The position numbers and the translations under genes are program-made. This document shows, piece after piece, positions 48,350 through 58,898 of a stretch of DNA of 64,000 bases (position 1 is the first letter of the stretch; every line of letters starts with the position of its first letter). This DNA is from Penicillium oxalicum. Taxonomy: Eukaryota; Ascomycota; Eurotiomycetes; Eurotiales; Aspergillaceae. The notes under the pieces were generated by a model. The model had not been told where the DNA came from. It did no database searches and was given only the letters and a program-made list of their open reading frames with translations. Where the stretch lies: NCBI RefSeq assembly GCF_001723175.1, contig NC_064653.1:3348001-3412000 (forward strand), read 5' to 3'.

Positions 48350-49200
48350 TTAGTACCTTTTACTAAGTCGTTTAGCCTCCTACTAATCTTTAACTAGTTC
48401 CTAATAAATCTTCTATAGAAGTTAGCGAATCTAATAAATTATTATATATCGAAGATATAGGTCGGCGTAGGCTAGTTCCGGATCGCTTCGACCCTTATAG
48501 GGTCTATACTAATACCGCTATAGCTTACTACGAACCCTAGGAATTCGACGCGATCTATATAGAAGGCATACTTTGATAGCTTAATAAAGAGCTTATACTC
48601 TATAAGCCTTTTTAGGACCGTCCTAACGGTCTCTATATATTCCTCTATATTCCTAGAGAAGATTAGGATATCGTCTAGGTATACTACTAGCTTAATATCG
48701 ATTAGGTCCGTAGGAACGCGATTAATATAGGCCTAGAAGATTACTAGTACGTTAGCTAGGCTAAAGGGTATAACTATATACTCGAAGTAGCTATATCTAG
48801 TACGAAACGCTATCTTCTACTTATCGCCTTCCTTAATACGGAGCCTATAGTATATGTCTCGGACGTCTAGCTTAGTATATATCTAGGCTCCTAATAGTCT
48901 TGCTAGGCTCTCGTTAGTTAACGGTAGGAGGTAGCGATTCTTAATCGTTATCGCGTTTAGCCTCCTATAATCTATATAGAGTCTTAGCTTACTATCCTTT
49001 TTTAGAATAAATAAGATAGGGGCCCCTACTAGGCTCTTAGATTCTCTAATCTACTCTTTGCTCTTTATTTCCCGAATATACTCGTCTAGGACCTATAGTT
49101 CCTTTTATAATAAGGAGTATATTAGTTTCTATAGGGGTTCTGCCCCTAGTATAAGGTCGATAGTATAATCGTACCCTATATACTCTAGTAGGGTTATCGA
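48350..49200 (-). pseudogene. Gypsy-C1 reverse transcriptase
   Basis: The minus strand at 48690-48661 reads LVVYLDDILI, the intact catalytic box. About 48780-48740 corresponds to the MPFGLANAP region (IPFSLANV-like). RNase H should lie at about 48350-47900, but I did not pin its residues. Several stops at Trp codons make it inactive. Confidence 0.7.
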
Positions 49201-49697
49201 GCCTTCTTCGCTCGTGACTACGGCTAAGTCTTAGTACTCCTAAAAGAGGGTAGAGAGGTCTAGTACTAGGCTAGTATCTTCTTCCTATACCTATATTACC
49301 CCTAGCCTCGCCTATTTCTCCTCCTAGGGCTCCTAAGCCTCTTAGGTACTTAGGAAAATTTATCTATATACTTAGTAGATCTTTAGATATATATTAAATT
49401 CTTCTAGGGAGATAATCTTAATCTCTAGGGGGTTATTCTCCTAGAACGCCTACTTTCCGGTCTACTAGTTAATTTCTAGGTTTACTATTCTTAACTAGTC
49501 TATCCCTAGGATTAGGTCGTAAACCTTTATATCTATAGCCTCGCAGGAGAGCTATATCTTCCTATAGGTTCCGTAGTAGTCTCGGAGGCGTAGTTCTAGG
49601 TCTCTACTACCGTAGGATAGGACCTTCTATCTATTTATAGCCTCTACCTATTAGGTAGTTATAGCCTAGGACTTAGCTAGGTTGTTCTTCGCCTACC

Positions 49698-49876
49698 TGA
49701 TAGACCTACAGGTCTACAAGGCAAGGAAGCAATCTGGAGGCGAGACAACTAGGATTAGGAAGTCTAGGGAGAAGGAAGAAGAGAGAGAGAGGGAAAACCC
49801 ACGATAGGGGAAAAACCCTTAAGACACATAACCGCTACTAGGCCTAGCAAATATCTAGAGAGGGCAAACTCTCTCA
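49698..49876 (-). repeat. 3' LTR of Copia S
   Basis: TGATAGACC...CTCTCTCA, followed by 17 C. Confidence 0.85.
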
Positions 49877-52385
49877 CCCCCCCCCCCCCCCCCTAGGACC
49901 AGCAGTAATATAAAGAATAATATACATAATAGTATAACATAATAAAATTTTGAAGGGGAGGGTTAGTTAGGATCTCTTATATGTAATAATTTAGCACGGT
50001 CATCTTGACAAATCCTATTAGGCTTAGTTCGGTAAGCTCTGATCCGTTAGATAAAGTTTGGTTTCTAACGTAAAAAATCCCTCCCTAGTTCGGAATTAGG
50101 TCTCTTAGAATTTGGATTTTAAGATTCGGTCGAGTATTAGGAGCTCTTTTCCTTAGTTATACTAGTAGAATTTTGCGGCGTTAGGAAGGTTGTAAAATTA
50201 GGATATTTTAGTCCTCTAGTATAGTTAGTAGTATACTTAGAGGGTTTAGAGCGGCTTAGGAAAAATTCGTCCGTCGCGTAATTCTAGGTCTTTTAGGGAT
50301 TAGACTTAGGGAGGTAGGAGATCTTATCCTTATCCTTTTTTCTATTAGAGAGGTAGAATTTTTGGAGTATAAGAAGGTTATAAAATTCGGGTATCTTTAT
50401 AGGTATCTAGGCTTATATTAGAGAGCGGAGGTATTACGGTCGGGATCTTCGTGGTAGCCCTTATCTGCGCGGGTAGTATCTTAGTTAGGCCTATTTAATC
50501 GTTTTACGGTTATATCGGTTATCTTTTTGATATTTTAGATCTTTATATCCTAGAGCCTTCCTTATATAATCTGCTTAGTAGAAGGGTTTCTTTTAATTAA
50601 GGTCGTAGCGAGGTAGGGGTCTAGGCGACTAGCAAAGTCGAATTCTACTACTATAAGGGCGTAGTAGTATTTATCTTGTTCTCTATTAGTTTATATTACT
50701 ATATTTACGCCTATATTATCTTCTTCTTTAAGGTTCCTTCTATAGTTTAGATTAGGATTAGGATTAAGATCCCTTTAAGGTAATCGAATTCTTATTCCTA
50801 TTATTCTTTCTAACAGAAATTAGCTTTAGCTAATTTTAATCCTAGCTACTAGTTTTCTTAATTCTGTTATTATATATTATAGTCTAACTATTTAGCGCTA
50901 TTCTATTTAGATTATCTATATTCCTCACAGGGTATTCACCTAAATACCTTTAATAGGTTTCTACTTTACGGTTCGTGAGGTAATAACTAAATATACGCAT
51001 TCCTTAGTAGTATGCCCTTCCTTCCATAAAAGAAATAGTTGCTATTCGGAGCGATCTAATTTAGGCCCTTAATCTATTCTTTTGCCTATTCCTATAGCGA
51101 TTTACCTCTCGGGATATATATCTAAATAGCAGGTATTTATACTTAGTTAATAAGGATAAGGATAGGATAATAGTAAGGATAATAGTAAGATCGGTAGGGA
51201 GCGTAGGGGCTTAGTAACTATAAGGGTTAAGAATTAGTAACTAGTAGTTTTAAGCTTATAAATTATCTTAGTAAAGGTTCGGAAAAGGTCTAGGGCGGTA
51301 ATCTTTGCGATATTTTCGTATCTATTTGAATAGTCTAGTCTAGTAGCTATAAAGGTTAGGATATTACTTATAATTTATTAAGAAGTAGGGAAACGATTAT
51401 ACCTAGGGCAAGTTAGACTTCTTCGTTACTTTAGTATAGGCACTACGAAATTTATGCACAAAATCGATTACGATAGGTAGTTAGCTCGGTAGGTTCGTAG
51501 AACCCTAGTTACCTTCTTTTTGCTAGGAATAAAGCCGGTAGTATAGAGGGCCTTTTTAAGCTAATAATATATTTATTAGCGAATTCGTATCGGAATCTTA
51601 TAGCTTTAACTATTATATCGATATCCTTCGAAATAGACTATTAGAGCTATATCTGTATAGTATAGGAGTATTCGACCTAAGTTTCTGCTTCGTTAGATAT
51701 TACTTTAGGTCTTATATTTTAGGTTAACGAGACGATAGAGTCCTTTCTTTTTAAGGATTTAGTATATATCTCTGAACTAGTCCTCGAAGTCTTCTGTTCT
51801 TTCTAATATTTAAGTAGGTTAAGGGTAAATTCTTTAGGGGCGCTAGTAAGTTAGTTTACTAGCTAGCCTCGGGATTTAGGGTAAAGAACTTGCTATAGTC
51901 CTCGCGAGATACAGGGAATTCCTTAACACCGGCCGCTTAGCTAAGGTCTTCTTTAGCTATAGTTAGTATTTAGGAATGATAATAGAGATTTAGGTAAATT
52001 TAATAATTTAGGTAGGATTTGGAGATAGAATTTAGTAAGAAGGAAGGTTTATGGGGGATATATAGTTGTTAGTGTGTTGTGGTAGGGTTTAAATAAGAGA
52101 TATTAATATTGTAGTAGTCCTAACAAATATTAACAGACGCGTCTTTTTTTGTTAATATTAGATTTAGCTTCTATAGCCTAGTTAATTGTGTTATATTTAG
52201 AAATTCTGGCTTCTATAGCCTAGTTAAGTTTTTGAATTTGTATTAGATTTAATAATTCGAATTTGAATTTAGTAATTTAGTGATTATAGCTTCTATAGCC
52301 GAATTTGATGGATTTGGTGATTGAAAAATTTGAGAACTTATGGTTTTCACAAATTTAGGCCACTATTGCGATCGGGCTTATAACC

Positions 52386-52564
52386 TAATAGACCTACAGG
52401 TCTATAAGGCAAGGAAGCAATCTACAGGCGAGATAACTAGGATTAGGAAGTCTAGGGAGAAGGAAGAAGAGAGAGAGAGGGAAAACCCACGATAGGGGAA
52501 AAACCCTCAAGACATATAACCGCTACTAGGCCTAGCAAACATCTGGAGAGGGCAAACTCTCTCA
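52386..52564 (-). repeat. 5' LTR of Copia S
   Basis: TAATAGACC...CTCTCTCA, with the primer-site complement to its left. Confidence 0.85.
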
Positions 52565-52569
52565 CTGCC

Positions 52570-54100
52570 GTTAGCTAAGGAAGCTCTGTATCGCGCCGCT
52601 ATCGATTAGGGTCCTAGCTACCCCTATCAGGGCTCTAGGTCCCTCCGTAATTAATATTTAGTATTTAATCGCTAATATAGCTACCTATTAGGTTACTACT
52701 AATATATATCCTAGTACTACGGTAGCCTATAAGGCTAGGATATCTATTTTTTTAGCTCTATCGCAGTAGCTTATTCTATAGCTTACTTTTTCTAGTATTC
52801 CGCTACGATATAGCCTAGTTTCTTATAGTAGAAGTATTCCTTCTTACTCCTATTAGCGTTCCGCTTTACCGGGTTAGTCGCCCTCTATTAGTTATTATAA
52901 TACGTAGGATATTCCCCCGAGGATATCGGAGGTCCTATACTCTAGTAGATTCTCCGGTCCTATCTTTTCGGGTTCTCTATCCCCCCTAGGTAGCTCCTCT
53001 TATTATTTTAGATAGCTATTAGTCGGCCGGGATCGTCTTCTTAACCTAATTATAGAATACTACCTATTTATCCTAGTTATCCGTTACTAGCTCTAGGAAC
53101 CTTCTAGCCTCTAGCTAGATTTCCTTAAGGACCCCTATCTATAGTTAGTCTATCTGTTACTACTTATAGGAGGTTTCTTATAGTCGGTTATATATCCCTA
53201 TAAGCTTTAGGGTATACTAGTAAATATCCTAGGAGTATTATTAGGTATAGTTCTACTAGTCCTACTTCGCCCTCTCTAGATTTCTATTAGGTCTATAATC
53301 TAGGATAGGGCCTATCTCTCGAAGATAGCCTAGATAAATTCTATCCCCAGGTTATTTTTCTAGTATTCTATCTAGCTTATATTAACGTCGCTATCTAGGA
53401 ATTCGGTAACCCTCTCTATCTTCCGCTAATCGTTATAGAACTACTAGGGGTACCTATACTAGAAGGCTTCCTACTTAGATTTAAATAGGTCGTATTCCCC
53501 CGAGCTATTAGCGTAAAATATTACTATATTATTAGGAGTCGGGGCTTCCTAGGCTCTACTATCGCCTCTAGTATAGGTATCCTATTTTCTAGGATATAAT
53601 AGAGGGGGCTAGTAGGATATAGTCCCTCCTCCTAGCCTTTCTACGTATTAGTAGTTAGCTTTCTATAGAAGGAACCTATTAGTCTAGGGGTTTCCGCCTA
53701 TAAAATCGTAGTAGTCCTAGCTTATTCCCGAAGCTATATTAATAGTTCGTTCTTTTCCTAGGATAAGCGTAGGCGCTCCTTAAGGTCCTCGAGCTCCTGC
53801 TTTTAGGCCTTAATTTCTATTCGCTCTCTGCCTACTCCTATCTTAGAGCTAGGGATTCGGGTAGGCCCTACTTCTTCGCGGGCCCTCTCTTAGGCGCTAC
53901 TCGCGCCTATCCCCTACTCCTAGTTAGGAGGTACGCCTACCTCCGGTATATCCTATAGTCCCCTAGTCGGGGTAGGTACTCGGGTCTTATCTACCCTTCC
54001 TAGGTTTCGGGCCCGCCCTATCGACCGGGTACTCTCTCGATTCGAGTATCTAGTATTAGGTACTATTATAGGCCCTTCCGGTTAAACTCCTATAGGGAAC
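52570..54100 (-). pseudogene. Gypsy-C1 gag, degenerate
   Basis: At about 52842-52798 the minus strand reads YFYYKKLGYIVAEY. This is a CX2CX4HX4C zinc knuckle in which all three Cys (TGC to TAC) and the His have become Tyr by RIP. Upstream (53000-54100) the sequence is Arg-, Pro- and Glu-rich in patches and broken by stops. It lies next to the 5' LTR, as gag should. Confidence 0.6.
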
Positions 54101-54108
54101 GATTAGAA

Positions 54109-54399
54109 TATTAGGACCTAGGAAGGTCCTATAAGAACTTAGAGTAAGAGTAGGAGGACCTATAGGGTCTAGATCGTATTTAACTAATCGTTAAGGATTC
54201 TGTATCCTTCTGCCTTCTCCCGCCTGTATCTCCTAGCCCGTAGGTTATATAACCTACGGTCCTACGGGTTATTAGTAGTCCCGGTTCCTTCCCGCCCTAG
54301 TCCTAGGTCAGGTGATCCTAGGGTCCCGGGGCCCCTTGGGCTTCCGGGCCATCCTGTGTAGGCCTTTACCTAGCTGGTCTAGGTGTGAGTGCCGTAACA
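54109..54399 (-). repeat. 5' LTR of Gypsy-C1
   Basis: It starts TATTAGGACC (RIP form of TGTTAGG) and ends GCCGTAACA. Here the outer (right) part from about 54300 is clean and the inner part is mutated, the mirror image of the 3' LTR. Confidence 0.85.
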
Positions 54400-54743
54400 A
54401 TTAAACCCCTACTATTTCGACTTTACCCTATATATATAAACGCACTAAGGCGGGAACCTACGGATATAACCGAACAGAGCGATAGTAAGCTTAGACTATA
54501 TTACCCTAAAGCTCGGGGCGAGTTTAGTCTAAGTAGAGGAGGATAAGATCCCGGAAGGATAGTTACGTGAGTTATAGCTTACGTGAATACCCCCGTTCGG
54601 CCCTATATAGTCCTATGATTATCCTTACAGACCTGATATTCAAGAAATATAGTAGTTATACTTTAAAAATCAACCTTTCTTTACTCTTCGAATAATAGTT
54701 AACGCTCTCCTCCTAGGACTATTCTTTAGGGGTTTATAGGGTC
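54400..54743 (+). pseudogene. Unidentified degenerate block D, right part, with a readable frame
   Basis: After the ATTAA duplication one plus-strand frame runs to 54743: NPYYFDFTLYI, then PNRAIVSLDYITLKLGASLV, then VEEDKIPEG and IPPFGPI-SYDYPYRPDIQEI. The only stops are TAA, TAG or TGA at codons that could have been Gln, Trp or Arg. I do not recognise the protein. It may be a lost host gene or the C-terminus of a transposon. It ends at the Gypsy-C2 LTR. Confidence 0.4.
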
Positions 54744-55035
54744 TGTTAGGACCTAGGAAGGTCCTATAAGAACTTAGAGTAAGAGTAGAAGGACCTATAG
54801 GGCCTAGATCGTATTTAAACTAATCGTTAAGGATTCTATATCCTTCTACCTTCTCCCGCCTATATCTCCTAGCCCGCGGGTTATACAACCTACGGTCCTA
54901 TAGATTATTAGTAGTCCTAGTTCCTTCCCGCCCTAGTCCTAGGTTAGGTAATCCTAGGGTCCTAGGGCCGCTTAGGCTTCCGGGCTATCCTATATAGGCC
55001 TTTACCTAGCTAGTCTAGGTGTAAGTGCCGTAATA
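54744..55035 (-). repeat. 3' LTR of Gypsy-C2
   Basis: TGTTAGGACC...GCCGTAATA, 292 bp, mutated throughout, unlike the LTRs of copy 1. Confidence 0.85.
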
Positions 55036-55266
55036 TTCTCTCCCTCCTTTAATACCGCGTCCTCGTAGTATCCCGTGCGTATATAGGTAGCCTCTACGCC
55101 CGTTTCTAGCCCCTACTATAGTAGTATAGCTTAGTTCTTTAATAGGGGTATCGTTCTCTATCGTATCCTGTACTAGAATAAAGAACTCGCGCTATTAGGT
55201 CTAGGGGTCCCGCTATTTACTTACGGTCTTATTAGTATAAGATAGGTCGTCGCCCCTTCGTAGCTA

Positions 55267-55446
55267 TGATAGACCTATAGGTCTACAAGGCAAGGAAGCA
55301 ATCTGGAGGCGAGACAACTGGGATTGGGAAGTCTAGAGAGAGGGAAGAAGAGAGAGAGAGGGAAAACCCATGAGCGGGAGAAAAACCCTCAAGGCACATG
55401 ACTGCTGCTAGACCTAGCAAACATCTGGAGAGGGCAAACTCTCTTA
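55267..55446 (-). repeat. 3' LTR of Copia R
   Basis: TGATAGACC...CTCTCTTA, followed by ACCCCCCC, the polypurine complement. Confidence 0.85.
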
Positions 55447-56269
55447 CACCCCCCCAGGACTAGCAGCAATATGAATAATAATATATATAGTGGTGTGATA
55501 TAATAAATAGGGAAAGGAAAGGGTTAGTTAGGATCTCTTATGTGTAATAATTTGGCACGGTAATCTTGAAAGATCCTGTTTGGCTTAGTTTGATAAGTTC
55601 TGATCCGTTGTTTCTAACGTGAAAAAATCCCTTGCTAGTTCGGAATTAGGTCTCTTAGGATTTGAATTTTAGGATCCGGTCGAGTATTAGCCGCTCTTTT
55701 TTTCGGTTATATTAGTAGAATTTTGTGATATTAGGAGGGTTGTAAAATTAGGATATTTTGGTCCTCTGGTATAGTTAGTAGCATACTTGGAGGGTTTGGA
55801 GCGGGTTAGGGAAAAATTCGTCCTTCGCGCAATTCTGGGTCTTTTGGAAATTAGACTTAAGGGGGTAGAAGATTAAGTCCTTATCCTTCTTTCTGTTATA
55901 TAAGCGGAATTTTTAGAGCATAGGAAGTTTATAAGATTTAGGTTTTTTCTTGGGTATCTAGGCTTATATTAGAATAGGTATTACGGTCGGGATTTTTATG
56001 TTAGCCGTTATCCGCGCGGGTAGTATTTTGGTTAGGCCTATTTAATCGTTTCACGGTTATGTCGGTTATCTTTTTAGTATTTTAGATCTTTATATTATAG
56101 AGTCTTTCTTGCATAGTCTGCTTAGTAGAAGGGTTTCTTTTAATTGAGGTCGTATCGGCATAGTTAAATTCTACTGCTATTAGGACGTAGTATTTATCTT
56201 CTTCTTTATCAAATTGCATTGCTATATTTGCGCCCGTATAATCTTCTTCTTTAAGGTTTCTTCTGTATG

Positions 56270-56332
56270 GTTAGGATTAGGATTAGGATTGGGATTAGGA
56301 TTGGGATTAGGATTAGGATTAGGATTAGGATC
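56270..56332 (-). repeat. Hexanucleotide array in Copia R gag (Asn-Pro)
   Basis: About ten units of GGATTA or GGATTG on the plus strand, at the homologous position to 20806-20867. Confidence 0.85.
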
Positions 56333-57987
56333 CCTTTGAGGTGATCGAATTTTTGTTCCTATTATTCTTTCTAACAGAAATTAGTTTTGGCTGATTTTGA
56401 TCCTAGCTACTAGTTTTCTTGATCCTGTTATTATATATTGTAGTCTAACTATTCGGCGGGGATCTATTTAGATTATCTATGTTCCTCCACGGGGTATATA
56501 TCTAAATACCTTTAACGGGTTTCTACTTTGCGGTTCGTGAAGTAATAACTAAATAGGCGTAGTCCTTAGTCGTATAGCCCTTCCTTCCACAAAAGGAATA
56601 ATTACCGTTCGGAGCGATCTGATTTAGGCCTTTAGTCTATTCTTTTGCCTATTCCTATAGCGATTTACCTCTCGGGGGCATATATTTGAATGGTAGGTAT
56701 TTATACTTAGTTGATAAGGATGAGGATAAGGAAGATAGTGAGGATGATGGCGAAATTGGTGGGAGCGTAGGGGCCTAGTAACTATAGTAGCTATAAGGGT
56801 TGAGAATTGGTAACTGACGATTTTAAGCTTATGAATTACCTCCGTGAAGGTTCGAAAAAGGTCTGGGGCGGTGATTTTTGCGATATTTTCGTATCTGTTA
56901 GAATAGTCTGCTAATCTAGTAGCTACAAAGGTTAGGATATCACTTTGTAATTCATCCAGAAGTAGGGAAACGATTATGCCTAGGGTAAGTTAGACTTCTT
57001 CCGTTACTTTAGTATAGGCACTGCGAAATTTATGCACAAAATCGATCGCTGATAGGTAGTTAGCCCGTAGGTTCGTAGAACCCTAGTCACCTTTTTTTGC
57101 TAGGAATAAAGCCGGTAGTATAGAGGGCCTTTTTCAAGCTAATAATATATTTATTAGCGAATTCGCATCGGAATCTTATAGCCTTAACTATTACATCGAT
57201 CTCCTTCGAAACAGATTGTTGAAGCTATATTTATATAGTATAGGAGTGTTCGACCTATGTCTCTGCTTCGGTAGATGTAACCTTAGGTCTGTCGCATTTT
57301 AGGTCAACGAGGCGATAGAGTCCTTTCTTTTTAAGGATCTGGTATACATCTCTGAACTAATCCTTAAAGTCTTCTGTTCTTTCTAGTATGTCTAGCGAAT
57401 TTAGGGTGAATTCTTTAGGGGCACTAGTAAGTTGGTTCACTAGCTGGCCTTAGGATTTCAGGGTGAAGAAGTTGCTGTAATCCTCGCGAGATGCAGGGAA
57501 TTCCTTAATACCGGCCGCTTAGCCGAGGTCTTCTTTAGCTATGGTTAGTATTCAGGGATATGATAGAGATTTGGGTAAATTTGATGATTTGGGTGGTTTA
57601 GGGGTGAAATTTGGTAAGAGGGAAGGTTTGTGGGGGATATATGTGGTGTTGTTGTTGGTGTGTTGTGGTAGGGTCTGAAGTGAGAGATGTTGATGTTGTG
57701 GTAGTCCTAACAAACATTAACAGACGCGTCTTTTCTTTTTGTTGATATTGAATTTGGCTTCTATAGCCTGGTTGAATTTGTTGTATTTAATGGGTTTCTG
57801 GCTTCTATAGCCTGGTTGGATTTGTTGATTTGTATTGGATTTGATGATTTGAATTTGAATTTGGTGATTTGGTGATTTTGGTGATTATGGCTTCCACAGC
57901 CGAATTTGATGAATTTGGTGATTGAAAATTTGAGAACTTGTGGTTTTCACAAATTCAGGCCTCACTATTACGATCGGGCTCATAACC

Positions 57988-58167
57988 TGATAGACCTATA
58001 GGTCTACAAGGCAAGGAAGCAATCTGGAGGCGAGATAACTGGGATTGGGAAGTCTAGAGAGAGGGAAGAAGAGAGAGAGAGGGAAAACCCATGAGCGGGA
58101 GAAAAACCCTCAAGGCACATGACTGCTGCTGGACCTAGCAAACATCTGGAGAGGGCAAACTCTCTCA
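57988..58167 (-). repeat. 5' LTR of Copia R
   Basis: TGATAGACC...CTCTCTCA, with the primer-site complement CGGGCTCATAACC to its left. Confidence 0.85.
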
Positions 58168-58320
58168 AGCTATATCTTAATAATCTCTTTATCTTCGCCT
58201 ATAATAGCTTATATTCCTACTTACTAGATTATTAGCCCTCCTAGAGCCTTTCCTAATCCCCTAACCGCTCGTAAATACGATAAGATAGATAACTTCGAGA
58301 TCCCTTCCTAGGTTACGCCT

Positions 58321-58535
58321 AGGCCTTGCAATTACTCGCGAGTTCGAGTCAGAAAGTCCGGCTCGCGAGCCGTACGACGGTAATACACTAGTAATCGAGC
58401 CAATCGAACCGCGAGTTTTTCTGGCTCGCTATATATAATAATAAATTACCGGCTCGATTTTACAATACCGTACGAGCGGGAAGACTCGCGAGTCGAGTCC
58501 AAAAAGCCGGCTCGCCGCGAGTAATTGCAAGGTCT
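58321..58535. mobile_element. MITE-2, 215 bp, inverted and shorter relative to MITE-1
   Basis: The TIRs are AGRCCTTGCAATTACTCGCG. GTTACGCCT lies at 58312-58320 and again at 58537-58545, with one extra A beside the right TIR. The uninterrupted site is in Gypsy-C1 at 45066-45074 with GTTACGCCT once, so the 9-bp duplication is confirmed in this window. It shares MITE-1's middle (CGAGCCAGAAAAACTCGCGG in reverse complement) but lacks some terminal CTCGCGAG units. Confidence 0.85.
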
Positions 58536-58717
58536 AGTTACGCCTAGGAATCTAGTAGCGGCCTAGTATCGCTAGTATATTAACTATATTAGGGATTACC
58601 CTACTTATATCTATTAACCCTCTACCGGGGGAATAAGCCCTCTAGCTCGATAGTGCGCCTATTATAAGACTAATAGTAGGTATTATCGTATAATAAGTTC
58701 CCCTATCTTATAGATAG

Positions 58718-58898
58718 TGAGAGAGTTTGCCCCCTCCAGATGTTTGCTAGGCCTAGCAGCGGTCATGTGTCTTAAGGGTTTTTCCCCTATCGTGGGTTTT
58801 CCCTCTCTCTCTCTCTTCTTCCTTCTCCCTAGACTTCCTAATCCTAGTTATCTCGCCTCTAGATTGCTTCCTTGCCTTATAGACCTATAGGTCTATTA
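58718..58898 (+). repeat. 5' LTR of Copia Q
   Basis: TGAGAGAG...GTCTATTA, common LTR variant. The left flank GATAG lies in Gypsy-C2. Confidence 0.85.

Larger units (their letters stand above)
49698..52564 (-). mobile_element. Short non-autonomous Copia S, TSD CTRCC
   Basis: The 3' LTR is 49698-49876, the 5' LTR 52386-52564. The flanks CTACC (49693-49697) and CTGCC (52565-52569) differ by one RIP-type change. The polypurine complement is a run of 17 C at 49877-49893, the longest in the window. Gag (about 51960-50640) is RIP-mutated and the shared deletion junction lies near 50575. Confidence 0.85.
44415..54399 (-). mobile_element. Ty3/Gypsy family C, copy 1, complete, TSD ATTAA
   Basis: The LTRs are 44415-44704 (3') and 54109-54399 (5'), and ATTAA flanks at 44410-44414 and 54400-54404. 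The minus-strand order is gag with zinc knuckle (about 52800), RT (about 48670) and integrase (about 46600), which is Ty3/Gypsy order. A short Copia (49698-52564) is inserted near the gag-pol border. The interior is strongly RIP-mutated while the outer halves of both LTRs are nearly clean. Without the insert the element is about 7.1 kb. Confidence 0.88.
55267..58167 (-). mobile_element. Short non-autonomous Copia R, TSD AGCTA
   Basis: The 3' LTR is 55267-55446, the 5' LTR 57988-58167. AGCTA flanks at 55262-55266 and 58168-58172. The LTRs have the same variant as Z (CATGAGCGGGAG on the plus strand). RIP is light in the leader (57550-57980) but gag still has stops. It carries the longest Asn-Pro hexamer array alongside Z (56270-56332). 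Confidence 0.9.
54744..58717 (-). mobile_element. Gypsy family C, copy 2, 3' part, carrying Copia R and MITE-2
   Basis: The 3' LTR is 54744-55035. The interior (55036-55266, 58168-58717) parallels 44705-45240 of copy 1. The copy is cut at 58717 by Copia Q. Everything is RIP-mutated except the first bases of the LTR. No coding domain falls in the retained part. Confidence 0.8.

Noticed and set aside
56270..56332. Telomere-like GGATTA repeats
   Set aside because: The unit is TTAGGA or TTGGGA, not TTAGGG. The array lies at the same internal place in gag as in other Copia copies.
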